Origin: Acanthochromis polyacanthus
Taxonomy: Eukaryota; Chordata; Actinopteri; Pomacentridae
Direction of reading: 5' to 3'
NCBI RefSeq assembly: GCF_021347895.1
Contig: NC_067124.1
Location: 14,374,521 to 14,438,520, forward strand
DNA length: 64,000 nt
Shown here: in pieces, positions 33,101 through 46,200 of the stretch
Layout: each line of letters starts with the position of its first letter
Numbering within the stretch: the stretch's first letter is position 1
The notes under the pieces: model-generated
Told to the model about the DNA's origin: nothing
Seen by the model: the letters and a program-made list of their open reading frames with translations, nothing else
Databases searched by the model: none
Made by a program: the position numbers and the translations under genes

Positions 33101-36100
33101 TATGCCCACATTATTGCATCAAATCAACGCTTCATATTTTCAGATGAATGATGCCACAAATCATAGGTATCTGTCTCGAGCACACTGATTAACCACTTTG
33201 AGTCTGAAGTATGGATGTGATTGCTGATGAGAGTTGCAATTGCATCTTCTGCAGGGGGTAATCCATTCATTTGCTATTTGACAGGTCTGATTCAAACTGA
33301 TTAGATTTCTGTTAAAAACAACCGTAACCATGCAACTTTAATTTGTTTAGATAAGTCTTAAGATTGCCAGAAAATGAATCAAAATCTCACATCTGATACA
33401 ACATAACATACATGTCAAAAAGGATATTTGAAATGTTGGTGACAGATGATGTTTTAACTAACACAAACTTTCACTGAAAATCAATGAAGGCTTGTTCTGT
33501 TACCTCAGGTGATGCAAAGCCTAAATACTCCCAGTCCCACGTTCCGCCAGCAAAACTGCAAGTCACCAAGAGACAGAGAAATTTTTGTCAATCATGATTT
33601 ACATATGTAGCTGTGTTTTTTTAGTGTAAAGATTATGTACGCACATTTAGTAACCTGTGTGTATGTTACCTGCGTCTGGGGGCCTCAGGTGAGTCATTGG
33701 GGGCCACTCCTCGGGCTACCGAGGCCAGGAACTCCTGCCTCTTCTGCTGCACCAGACACGCTGCACGAATGATCTTGTGGCGAGGCGTTCGCAGGTAAGG
33801 CCTGTTAACCTTTTGTGCCAAGTCCTCGGTCACCATCTCCAAGTCCGTCTGAGGGCAGAAAAACACCTGGCTGAGAGATTTTTCTTTTGAAAAGTCAGCA
33901 AGTAAGAGGCTTCACCGCATGAATACCAAATTTCGTAAAACAATTTGCTCCGAAGCTGGGTCGTTCAAGGACAAAGTGGCATTACAAGTAGCCCGACAAG
34001 TGAACTACTTTTAGGGCGACTGTTTATGTCTACTTCAAAAATGAATTAAGTTCACAAGCCTTTAAGAAATTGTAAGACCTACGGGAACCTCGCCAATTCA
34101 TTCTACACTATCTAAAAGGCTGCAATAAAAAAAGAAGCGTGAAAGTAAATTCTGTGTCTATACTGGCTAATTATATAACAGTAGACATTTAACTAAAAGT
34201 TGAAATGTGCTGATGTAACTGAGGCAGACCGTGAACATCATGAGGTAAAAAGCCTTATTCCCACATCTCTAATGGCCCACATAAGGCTGACTGCCATGAA
34301 CAATTGTCTTTCTTCTCAGTAAGTAGGCCTGAAACCTGCATAAGCTCGTAGATCTCTTTCTTTGTGCTTTTGGGCTCCAGAAAGAACCCATAAGGATAAG
34401 AGCACTTGAGGATGCGGCGAGTCTTTAGTAGTTCTAGGACTGCATCTTCAATGAATGTAGTGTCAGGTGGGCCTCCTTCCCCTGGAAAAGAAAAGGAAAC
34501 AGAGTCAGATACCAAAAATGCGTTATTTTTGAAGAAGACATCACTTACTCAAGTCTGAATTACTTCCCTTTATTTCCAATCAGATCAGCACTAAATGATG
34601 AGAATGTGAAAGAAGAGCTCCACTGCATTCAATCCACTTAATACTGATTTTATATATTGTATCTGTGGTGTTTAGCCTGATGGGAAGAGAAGGTCAAGAA
34701 GTGTGCTGGCCTTTAGTGAACTGTGAACTTCAGCCCTCTCTTTAACAGTAAAAAAAATAAAAATAAATAAAAACTCCTTTTGGTCCCAGGTGAGAATCAT
34801 GTTCGAGCTATTGTTGTTGTTTTTTTTCAGAATTTGCATCTGCATTCTGACTCTGAGCTGATCTGAATACACAATAGTGATGCAAAATGTTGTCACTGGA
34901 GAATAAAACCCATGTGTAATTTTATTATGCAGAAAGAACTGCACAAACTTTCAACTGTACTGAACTCATGACCACTGAGTAAAATCATTTTTATTTCTGT
35001 CAGCTGGCAACCATAATTATGTAACTAACACCTTTGTAATCACAGTCTACTAAAATTTAAACCACTGTGTTTTAGAACACAACTTAGCTATGCTAAACAG
35101 ACTGTAGTTGCCCGTACAGATGGGGGATTATAGGACTCTAGACAAAGCTTTTTAACAAAGCACCAATTTCTTGTAATTTAGACATGCCTGCTGAATAATA
35201 ATTGTACCTATTGTTTTCATGCATTATTGTAATTCTTTTGTGCTTTTCTCCCTCCAGCCTATTTTCCAAAGCTCAATATCACAGGACTAGATTAAGGTGA
35301 GTTTCAATGTGTAATTAAGATTGACACTGTTATGGCCGACTGCGCACTCACTTCCACTCAGGGCACGACTGAGCTGCTCCATCTTCTCTTTGGCTGTTTT
35401 CAACAGGCGCTGTTCCAGCTATTGTGACAAAGACAGACGCTGTTAAGTTTTACTGTTGAGGAAAACTATTCTGAGAAGCCTGGAGAGACTGCCAAAATAT
35501 GAAGGTAAACAAATTAACAAAAGTGGGTGCAGCTGATTTTTTAATGAAGGTGTTGTGACGTACAGAATACAGATAAACCACATTTTCATCATTTTAAAGT
35601 TTGTTGCATTGAATAGTATGCCCACCTATGAGGTTATGTACCAGTTGTATACTGGATAACATGTTCCCACTGGCTACATTCAGTGCATGGGTGTTTGGAT
35701 ACTATGCAAACCAGACATCACTGGAAGGCAATGCCAGGCCTGTTTACCTGATAGCTGTGCTCATGGTTCTTGAAGCGTGTGTAGTAGTGCATAAAGCGGT
35801 CAAGTTCCTGAAAGCTCTTGTGCTTCTTCTCTGCCTGCAAAACCGTGATGAGACACCAGTCACAGTCAATAACCTCCTGAGCATGTTGTTCCCTCTCAGA
35901 GAGAAACTGTAAATACTCTGGTTGTGAGGAGTCAAAGTAAGTCGTGCTACAGGTGCGATCTGCACTTGGTGTGGAGGAATGAACTTTATTTAGCTTTGAT
36001 GAGTGGAAAAGATTGTGGAGCTCCCTGGTAAGCACTCAAGACACGTATTTTATATTTTTGTTTTCAAGTGCTTTCTTGTTCTTTCTTGAGTGTATAAGCA

Positions 36101-37233
36101 CACAAACACGGCTGCTCTTCTTGGCTGACTGCTTGTACATGTGTATGTTTCAATCAATATTCCTTTGATCCACAAAAGTTTGCCTGAACTACTATTTCGA
36201 TGAATTGGATTTATCAGCATTGGTACACTATTTTTTATTTTGCTTCTTTACACTATTAAGTCTATTCTGGCAGCTGAATGGTTGTAGCCCATGCCGCGTA
36301 ATAATGTCTCTGGTCCCTTCTCCTTCATGCCACACCTTCTGTCTACCTCATTACTTTCAACAATTCTCTTAAAGAAAAATGAGCCAAAAAAGTAACTTCA
36401 AAAAATATGAGAAAGACTGTGAGTATGAAGGTGGGTAAACTATCAGCAAATGGGGACATTATTGTGTCTCCTGATGCTCCTGACTGTTTTACAAAAAAAT
36501 TCATTTATAGGCTGGCAGGGCAAAATATGTTTGTTAGCGCAATCTCTTATTTAAAATATGGGAAAATAAGGGAAATTCTACTAGTTTTACTCAAAAGATT
36601 ATAGGTCTCAACAAGAATCTACACCATATCTGTCAGAAGTTGTAGAATGTCTTGAGTAGCTGCAGTAACCTAAGTAATCTCACTGGAGGCAATGTCAATA
36701 TATATATTTTTTTATATATAAAGTGGAATTTGAGCTTGAGCGTTGAGCTTACCAGACCTCAGTAGCCCTCTCCTCATTCCTGCTTAAGGCTAGTGGCTCC
36801 AGGCTATATTGTCTGCTACTAGCATAATACACAAGTCAAGTTGCATTGTGGGTAATGTAAGCACCATGTTTTGACTCAGAAGAAGAATGTGTGGAATAAA
36901 ATTTTGATATGTTTACTAACAAAAAAACTATACATACTGAGTCTGACAATATTACAAAAGTGCAAAGTTAAATTGCTGCAGTTGTTTTTAAACTTTTAGG
37001 AATAAAAAATAGCAGAGCACAGCCCAGGCTCTGCTCTTTTACTGTACATCATCATCACATGGGGCTCCACCAGTAACAACCACCATCACTCAACTCTGTT
37101 TGGTCCCTATTGTCATATACGGCCCAGAAGTCATATTTTAGAAACAGCTAACGGGGCTGAAAACAAAAATATAAAAAAGGTATGAAAACATACATAACAT
37201 AATAATACAGTGTCTAGTTCTGATGTGTGTGTG

Positions 37234-37270
<37 letters not shown>

Positions 37271-40200
37271 CTCTTCAGTCATCTCTTTTGACTGCTCCTC
37301 CACCTGTTGGATGACCTCGTAGCGGGTGCAGCGATAATATCCCCCTGTTGATGAACTGTGCTTTTTCCACTCTTCCAGACAGATCCAACAGAAGTCGTAC
37401 TTACACTGCAGAGACAGAATGAAATGGAAAGATTAGTTTCTGTTAACTCTGCTCTGGTCAGCCACATCAAAAACTGGGTAGCCAATTACTAATGCTTGTC
37501 CAGCTATACTGAGGGAATCTACATTTTATGACACCAAAAACAGGGGAACAAAAGTCACTGCGTACTTTTTATAATTGCCATCAAAAGAACAAGTCTCCAT
37601 TCCATGGTATGTGAAATGACTGCAAAAATCATCCCTTTCTGCATACACCCACACACAATTGGTTTATGCTTATTTTCACCAAATGATGCTCACAGTAAAT
37701 AGACCGACAAAACGTCACAGCTCTACTGATGTGGTCTAACTCCTTAACCCTTTAAGCTTCAGTGTACCGCCGGCGGTACACTTACTAATTTGCATAGGAA
37801 TTTCAGGAATGTCCGACGGGTGCAAACGCGATTATACAAACACTATACACCGATGGAAAGCTTAGATTCTCATGAATCCGCCGGTATAAACCACTTTCAG
37901 ATGCGATTACCACAGCGGGTGAGAAAAACACATTTGTCCGACAAAAACAAATATTCATCCATCCGTTCTCTATACACGGCTTCAAAGCACACAGCGCGAC
38001 TCACATTTCCGGGTTTATTATTACACACAAAAAAAAAGATTCCACAAAAAACGGCCATAATCCAACCTTTTACATCAGATGACACAAGCCAGGAAACTAT
38101 TTTGTCCAAAACATGTCCTGAAGTCGGTATAAAATCCCCGAATCGGTCGTTTTCAAGGAAATGCACCTCCCGATGCGCGTCCAATATTCCCCGTATTTTT
38201 CGTAATTTTTTTTATTTAAAAATAGAATATTAGCGATTTTTTGTACTGAAAACGGCTGGAATTGACTGAAGCTTAAAGGGTTAAATTACAAGTATGGACT
38301 TAACAGGATAGACAGAAACTTTACAGGAAGCCTTAGTCTTCCTTTGTACTGCTCAAAAATCGCAACAGAATTCTAATTAGCAGTGAGGCATATCTTTAAG
38401 TCCCTAAACCCACTACACTAATCTATTTACTTGTGTCTGTTTTCTCTCTATCAGATGATTCCTCACATCCGTTTTCTTCTATGTGCTCTGGTCTACAAGA
38501 GCACATCGGCAGCTGTTTGAACCTAGTGATGAATCCTCGGAGCCTGCTGCCACTAGAAGGCACTCAGGCTGCATTTGAGATCAGCAAGTCCCATTGGGTA
38601 TTGCAGAACAAAACACTACAGCCACTCCAATCTGCAGCCTATTTGGATGTAAGTGATTTCTCTCACTATGTTATAAGTACTTCTGTGGGTGACAAGTTAG
38701 CCAAAGCAACAAAACCCTAAAGGCTGAGACCTCTGTTGTCCTGGAAACTAAATGCTTGTATGACACTTCAGAAAAACCAATACAAAATCAAAGAGGAGTG
38801 TGCCTGTGTGTGAGAGACAGAGAGAGAGACAAAAACACAGCATGCGTGGAGAGAGACTTAAGATACAACAAGTGTGAAGCTACACAAGAGGGAAGAAAAT
38901 GGCAGTGAAAAAACAAAGGTTCCTTGGCAACACTGAATCTCATGTTTCCAAGCAACAGGGGCAAAGCCATTTCTTACCAGGTAATAACAGGTCAAGAGGC
39001 TGAGCCCTCTGTGGACTCCATTCCTCCCAAACTAATATCTATCTCTAGTCAGCCTCTCTAACCAGTGGAGACAGTGACAGGACTGTCACAGAGACAAAAA
39101 GATCCTGGCTGTATGACTGCACTGTGCTCCTTCCATGGTTTGCCCTCCAGCAGTAACTGAGACGCAGTCAGGCAATTTGACTTGATTTTCAGTTTCACTC
39201 TCTTCCTTCACCACAAAGCCTTTCTTTTATCTCAGTCACCCACCTATGTACTATCCTCACTCTCCCACCAAGACCGAAGCTACAGATTCACTACAAGACT
39301 TACTGGCTTTGTAGCTGTATGTAAAATGCCACCTATAAAATAATACTTTGTTAGGGTGTATAATTAGTGTGCATACACATATGAATATGTGTAATAAAGA
39401 TTATACTACTCTAATAGCTTGATCTGACTGTACTCAATCTGCGGGACAGATTATAAAATTGTCACTGTGCGTAAACCCAACATTTTACTTTGAGTTTATA
39501 ATCGTTTGGATAATCCAGAGTGAAACTGGTTCGTTGTAGTGTTTAAATGTATGTGTGCACTTAGCCGATTTGGCAATATGGACATTAAATTTTAACAATT
39601 ATGCCGACAGCGTGTCTGAATAAACAGACTTAAATTTCCGCTAAACTGTTTGTTTACACTGAGGACTGTACATAACAAATGCTTGGTTGTCCTATAATTG
39701 CAGTATGACAGTCACGTAAATTATTCTTCACACACAAACGCCATTTCCCTCCCTCCCACAAACCAATAATTGAGAAACAAAAGCAGAACAACAAAAATGG
39801 CAACTGTGGTTCCTACAAACAATTTTGATTTACAACAACAGCTTTGCTCAAGCAGCTTCAGTAAATGGCGAAGGTGTCAAAACATCCCAATGTTATTCAA
39901 AACAGCGTCGGGCAAATGAGGTAATTACCCAAAATGCACCCTATTTATTTGTACGTGATGTCAAAAACTACCTTTGGCACTTTTAATGAAAGAATGGTGA
40001 TGTTGTTCTACAGCTATTTACAATTTCACGTGGGGCTTTCCGGTCCTCGACAGATGATTCTATTTTTTTGAATTTAATCTAAACAGCAATATATGGTGTC
40101 CAATACGCACATGTAACATTTCTGAGTTGCTAAATCAGCCATTTTTCCCAATCACAAAGCAATCTGCAGGTAATTCTAGCAAAAACAGCAGAATTCCATA

Positions 40201-43200
40201 CTGCATTAATAAGTCAGGTGTGTGAACCTCTGCCTAACTCACCTTAGCACACTGCATGTGATTGCAGCCCTCGTTTTTCTGTATTGGAGACTTGCAGTTG
40301 GCGCAAGGTTTGGAGTTAGTGAGCATCCATAGGCAGTTGGCTGCGTCCTCGTAAGCTTCGCTCACACCAGCCACTTCAGTGGAAGGAGGGAGAGGTAAAG
40401 AGAACAAATAAAGGTATAATGAGACAGAATGAGAATGGCGATTACCACAGCATCAAAACAGACCACTGTGCTGAGTGGGAAATTGTCCTGCCTGACTAAT
40501 GTGTATTGCTTATATATTTTGCTAACATCTCCCAAGTTGCTCATGCACCCACACACACACAAACAGAATAATTGGCTATTATCAAAGCACCTCTGATGTG
40601 CTGTTTGAAATGCCAAGATAAAACAGAATCTGGGGAAATCGAAGGCAAAGATGGTTCCGAAACAAAATAATTGCTTTTATCTTTCCACTGTCACATCAAC
40701 GAAGTGGCACTTTGGAGCGACTTGGGGTATCTTAAATCATCTGTTAGATTGCCCACAGTCCAATTACTGCATCTAAACATTGTGCAATTTCAGTGAGTGG
40801 GTTGTTCATTCTAATTAATAATTTATCATCAGCACGGTGGATTTTAATTGGCCTAGCACTAAACTGTTTGTAATTACTGTGGTTGAGTTCAGGGCAATTT
40901 AGCTCCTAATCAATCACTTGTCCGTTCCCCTAAAAATCTAGGCAAGTGAGGGGATTGGTTAATAAACTAAACTTCTTTGTTATATCAATTCACCACCAGT
41001 TCTACTGGTATGACCAAAACGATAGAAAAGATACAATTAAAAAATTTTGTAATTTTTTCTGAAACTTCACGGCAAGCCACATAAACATAAAAAAATAAGG
41101 AAGCTTTTGTCTGTACTTACATTCCTCAGGTTTCATTTCATTGACTTTCTGCAGCCACAACTTCCAGGTCTCGCAGTCACAGGGCTCATGGGCCTCACCT
41201 TGACACTCCCTGAAACAATACAGATGGAGAAAGAACTCCCACTTTGTCTCTTGATTACACATGTAATTAGATCAAATGATGAACACACCAATCACATTAT
41301 TCTCACAGGAGATGCTGTCAAAACCGTCAACCACCATTAACTGGCCAAGTCTGCCTTTTAGTCAAATGCCTTTCTCATATCAAGGGAACGATAAAAGTGC
41401 AGCCTGTGCTAGATTTATCTCCATTTAACAGCTGATGTATCGGCTGAACTCTTGCGTGAACCCACCAGCCACTTCCAGGAAACACACAACAAAGCAAGAT
41501 GCGCTGAGTAGAGGTTGAGTGCTTATTGGAGCTGATCTTCAGCATTTTTCCCAATTAGTAGTATCTGTATTTTTGTTTTAACCTATTCCCAAGAAAATAA
41601 ATTAATTTAAAGTGCACTGCTTTGGCTGAGATGCAGCCACTGTCTCCTTTATTACTAATAATCAGTATGTTCCCTGAAAAAACACATCGGTCGACCTCTA
41701 GGGTTGAGGCATTATAATTATCACTTGGTATTAATCAGGATGTAATTGCATCACGGAGAGGGGGCACCAGGGGTATTCTGCAGGGCTCTGGGAGTATGAA
41801 TAGAAAGGACATAAGGTTGTGGAGAATACATCATCTGGGCTCTATTGCCTCTGTACATTCGGCCAAGTTAGCACACACACACAGATAACATGAGTACACA
41901 GAAAACTGTTTGACATGAATCTTAGCTACTTAAAATATTTTCTAAACTAATCCACAGTTACACAGCACGTGAGAACTTTCAGAACTTTCAAGGACTTCAA
42001 CTATATTAAAAAAATCAAAACATATTTCCATGTTATTTCAAGGAATGCATCTGCTCACAGAAATACAGCCACAAGGAATACACATTTCCAATGTTTTTCT
42101 GTGAGAAACAACAAATGTCTCTCATAATAGCAACCTATCTGATGTCAACACAACCTAACCAAAAATATTTGCTTGACAATATTTTGCTTTCTATAATCTC
42201 TAATATTGCTGTTACTTTTGGACAACTGCGAGTTTTGAAAAGCAAAAACAATCTTTCACACACATTTTTGACATTTTCATATATATGATCTAATATTAAT
42301 TACTGACCAGCAGAAAAGGTGGCCCTTGCCACAGTCTACAGCAGGGGCCCGAAGGAGGGGGAAGCTTAGAGGATCTGAGGTGGAAGTTCCTGGGCCCTGG
42401 GTGTTCAGTCGTACTGCTCTTTCACACCCTGCCTCTGGACACCAACGGATTGCTGAATTGTTTTCCACAAATGCCTGTCAACAGAAGAAGCAAACAGGAT
42501 TAAAATCAGTCAGCAATTCAACAACCTTTTGTTGAGCTGAGGGTGACTTAAGATTCAGATTTGCCACTTGGTGTTAGTTTACCTTTAATAGTTGCAAATG
42601 TGCCCCTGCAGGTGTTTTTAAAACTGAGAAATCACATTATGCTGTTAGATTAATCCCCTACACTGTGCACGCTGTCATTTCTGAGTCGAGGCTGTCAGTG
42701 AGCCAAATATATCAGGTCTTAACTGCTGAACTATTTTGTGAGTAATTCAGTCTGGCCCCTCAAATACAAAAAAAAAGCCTGAAAATGTCATCTGTGCAGC
42801 TGAAATGGAAAAGTGTTGTTTCTATGACAACTCAAACCAAGAGGCTGATCATTTATTTTTGGGTTGTACTTGTTAAGACTTTTCAACTAAGGAGCCACAG
42901 TTATTGGAAAAAAACAGATACTTGTATCTAAACCAAAATAAAGTGAAAGCCGTTCACTTCATTGGATGGATGGTTGCGGTGTTTGGGAATTTGTTGACAA
43001 AAATAAAAAGTTGTTTCCAAGTAATGGCAACTTTATTTGAAATTTATTCAATCTCTGCTTTAGCTTTTGGCCCTTTCTCTGTGTCAGTCAAGTGGCATCT
43101 ATATTCAGTGAAATCTTTACTCTGCACTGAAATGTAACTGCTGCAGTCGTGTGCTTATCTCGCAGGTTGACAATATTATTTCAATATTCTGTGCAGAGCT

Positions 43201-46200
43201 CACAGTGCATATCTCTGTTTTTCATCTCTACCTTGATGTCAAACTGGAGGTAGCGCCTGTCCATCTCTCTGGAGACCACACTTTCTATGACTTCCACTGG
43301 CACTAGCTGGTAGCAGTCGAAGGCTGGGCAGAAAATGTTGTGGGCTTCTCCTTCTTGGATCTTTAGATTTAGAAACCTTCAAAAGCAGATTGCAGACAGC
43401 AATAAGGTATATCAGGAAAACCCTGACTGCAAAGAGATTAGGGACACCCCAAGTCAATCTGCAGAATCAACTGTCCAAAACCAAAACATGGCTTACCCTT
43501 CCCAGCATGCTCTGCAGAACTCATGGCCACAGGACACGTCGACAGGTTCCTCAAAGACCGAGATGGAAGACATGCAGATACCACACTGTGAAGGAAAATG
43601 GAGACAGAATATTAACAAACAAGATGCATTTTGTCTTAAGACCACAGGCATATTGTTTCAAGTCATTTTTACATAAATAAACCCCAACTCAAACACTAAA
43701 CAGACTGGAACATGCATTGTTTAGGTTTGTTATAGTAATCCTTGAAGTGTATGCAGCCTTTGAAAAAAAATCTGAGAATGCGCTCAGAGAGGCATCTTCT
43801 CAAAATGTTGTTATGGGTAGTTTGATTTTAATTCATGTCATGGATAGAAAAGTTAGTTCTGATGAGCTGATATGAGTGTGTAATCACATAGAATATCTAG
43901 GTTTGTGAAAAACCATTATGCCCAGAATATGTACGCTCTCTTTAGTTTGTGGCTTTCTGAGTGTTTTGATCATCAGATGCATTTTGTCACGCCCACAGAA
44001 ACTTGATCCACAAACAAACACGGGTAAACACATACACTCAAACACGCAGGCCTTGTTACAGCGAGAGTCTTACCCTCACAAAAGACATAAAGAAGGCAGT
44101 GTACTTCAACAATGTGAGTATTGATTTGTGAAAGAGCAGAATGTGATATAATCAACTGTAACCTTTAAACGGGCCCTTGAGTGCACTCGGTCGATTGGCA
44201 CAGTGCAGTTGAAGGCATGCCTTTTTAGAGCCATGACAGAAGATACTGTCAGACAAAGACAACCTATAATTTCTCATAAGATAATAGATAAATGTGTTAG
44301 CTTCAGCGATGGTCTATCAACAGTTTGCTAGAAATAAGGATTGAAACATCCACCAGTGGATAGATCATTCATCCAAAAATGTTTGTTTTCTAATAATAAT
44401 AATAACTTTTTAGAAACTGAGAAAACTATCAAATTATCTTTACAGGGATCAGTGTCATTTCAAAAGCATAAAAGAAGCTTTGTCATATAATAAAAGGCTC
44501 GATTAATTATTACTGCATATAAATTCTCAAATACATACAGGAAATGACAGGTACATACAATATTTATGCTGAAGTTATAACTTGAGTGTGCAATAAAATC
44601 TGCAGTATTCATTACAAACAGTGTCATCTAAGTTGTGCCCCATTTCGCAAGTTATTACATGTAAAGTGAAAAAACGTAAATATTACATCCTTAGACCGCG
44701 CACTTGATGCATCACTGGTAATCTTCTATAGTGAGTACTTAAACAAAATGAATTTCCAATAGGCATGAAACTAGACAAAGCTATTATCTAAGTAAACACT
44801 GATATAGTGCAGAGCATATCGTATTATCAGCTGTAATTTCCATCTTGCCAATTGTTCACACAGAGACTGCAGAGGAAATTGTAAAGCACGTTTTATTACT
44901 GGGAAATCCCAGAAAAGTTAGGATAATGAGCGAGCAATTAAATAGGGGGTGTGCCGGCCCTCTCACAGCACAGGAGGCTGATAAATGTCTGTTCAGGTTC
45001 AATAACGTTTTTACAGCACACTTTCATGTCTATGACTTATGGCAGATGTAGCTGTTGAAATCAAATAAAACATTTGTCATTTCTGATGAGAAAAAGAAAG
45101 CTAAAGTGACATTTGGCTAAGTAATGTTTATAAACATATCCTTATCCAGTTCAGTTCTATAAAAATATTTAATTGATTGCCAGTTCCATCATGTTTGATA
45201 AAAAAAGCAGACAGTTGCAATGGAAAGTACTTTCTACCTATGTTTATTGTCCCAATCATCAGTCTATGGAGAGCTGAATTTGCGTACTAAGGTTTTTTTT
45301 AATAATACAACATTCTCCTCCGTTCATACATGCCTAGACCACAATTAAAATACTACTGCTGCTCTTAGCAGTAGAGGTTGTCCTGCTAGAGTTTATGTTT
45401 TCAGGGCAGACCACTGTCATGAATACTAATGACTGCTGGGAAATAATGAAACATTACGCAGAAAGACAGGTGTGACAGTGAAAATTTAAAGAATTCAGCA
45501 GAAACACTTTAGGGAATTTGTGGCACTTTAGGGGCTTCGGTTAAATAAACATTGGCATGTAGTTTTTATGGGCACACTGTCTGTTACTATTACTATTTGC
45601 CAGTTCATGGTTCCAGCTGTTCCTTGCTACTGCAGCAGCTCCTTGGACATGTGGCTGGGTCTACCTGTGATTTCATTCCATTTGGTTAAATTTCACCTAC
45701 CATTTCCATTCACATCTTCTTAAACTTTTTAATATTAAAATATAGAAAAGAAAATGACAGTTTGTCAAACTTGGGGCAAAGAGGCACAGATTACCTGTAT
45801 CCATAAAGAAATAATAGTAATAATAACAAAAAACGACTAATTTAGTTTCCATGGGGGCGCCACAGGGGACAGTGCTCTCTCCCTTTCTCTTCACCCTGTA
45901 CACATCGGACTTCCACTACAACTCTGGGAGCTGTCACCTTCAGAAATTCTCGGATGATACAGCCATTGTTGGGTGTGTGTCTAATGGGGATGAGCTGGAG
46001 TACAGGACAGTGATCTCTGACGTTGTCGACTGGTGTGAGCGGAACCATCTGCAGCTCAACGCCAGTAAGACGAAAGAGATGACCATCCACTTCCGTAGGA
46101 GGAGGGCACCTCAGCCTGCACCGGTGAGCATCCAGGGTATGGACATTGAGATAGTGGACTCATACAAATACCTGGGTGTTCACCTCAACAACAAACTGGA

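Noticed and set aside
38813..38860. GAGA-rich tract as a regulatory GAGA element
   Set aside because: It is a simple-sequence run in an intron with no sign of conservation or promoter context.
42904..43137. 77-codon plus-strand open frame in an ankib1 intron
   Set aside because: Hydrophobic translation without domain, start context or splice support.
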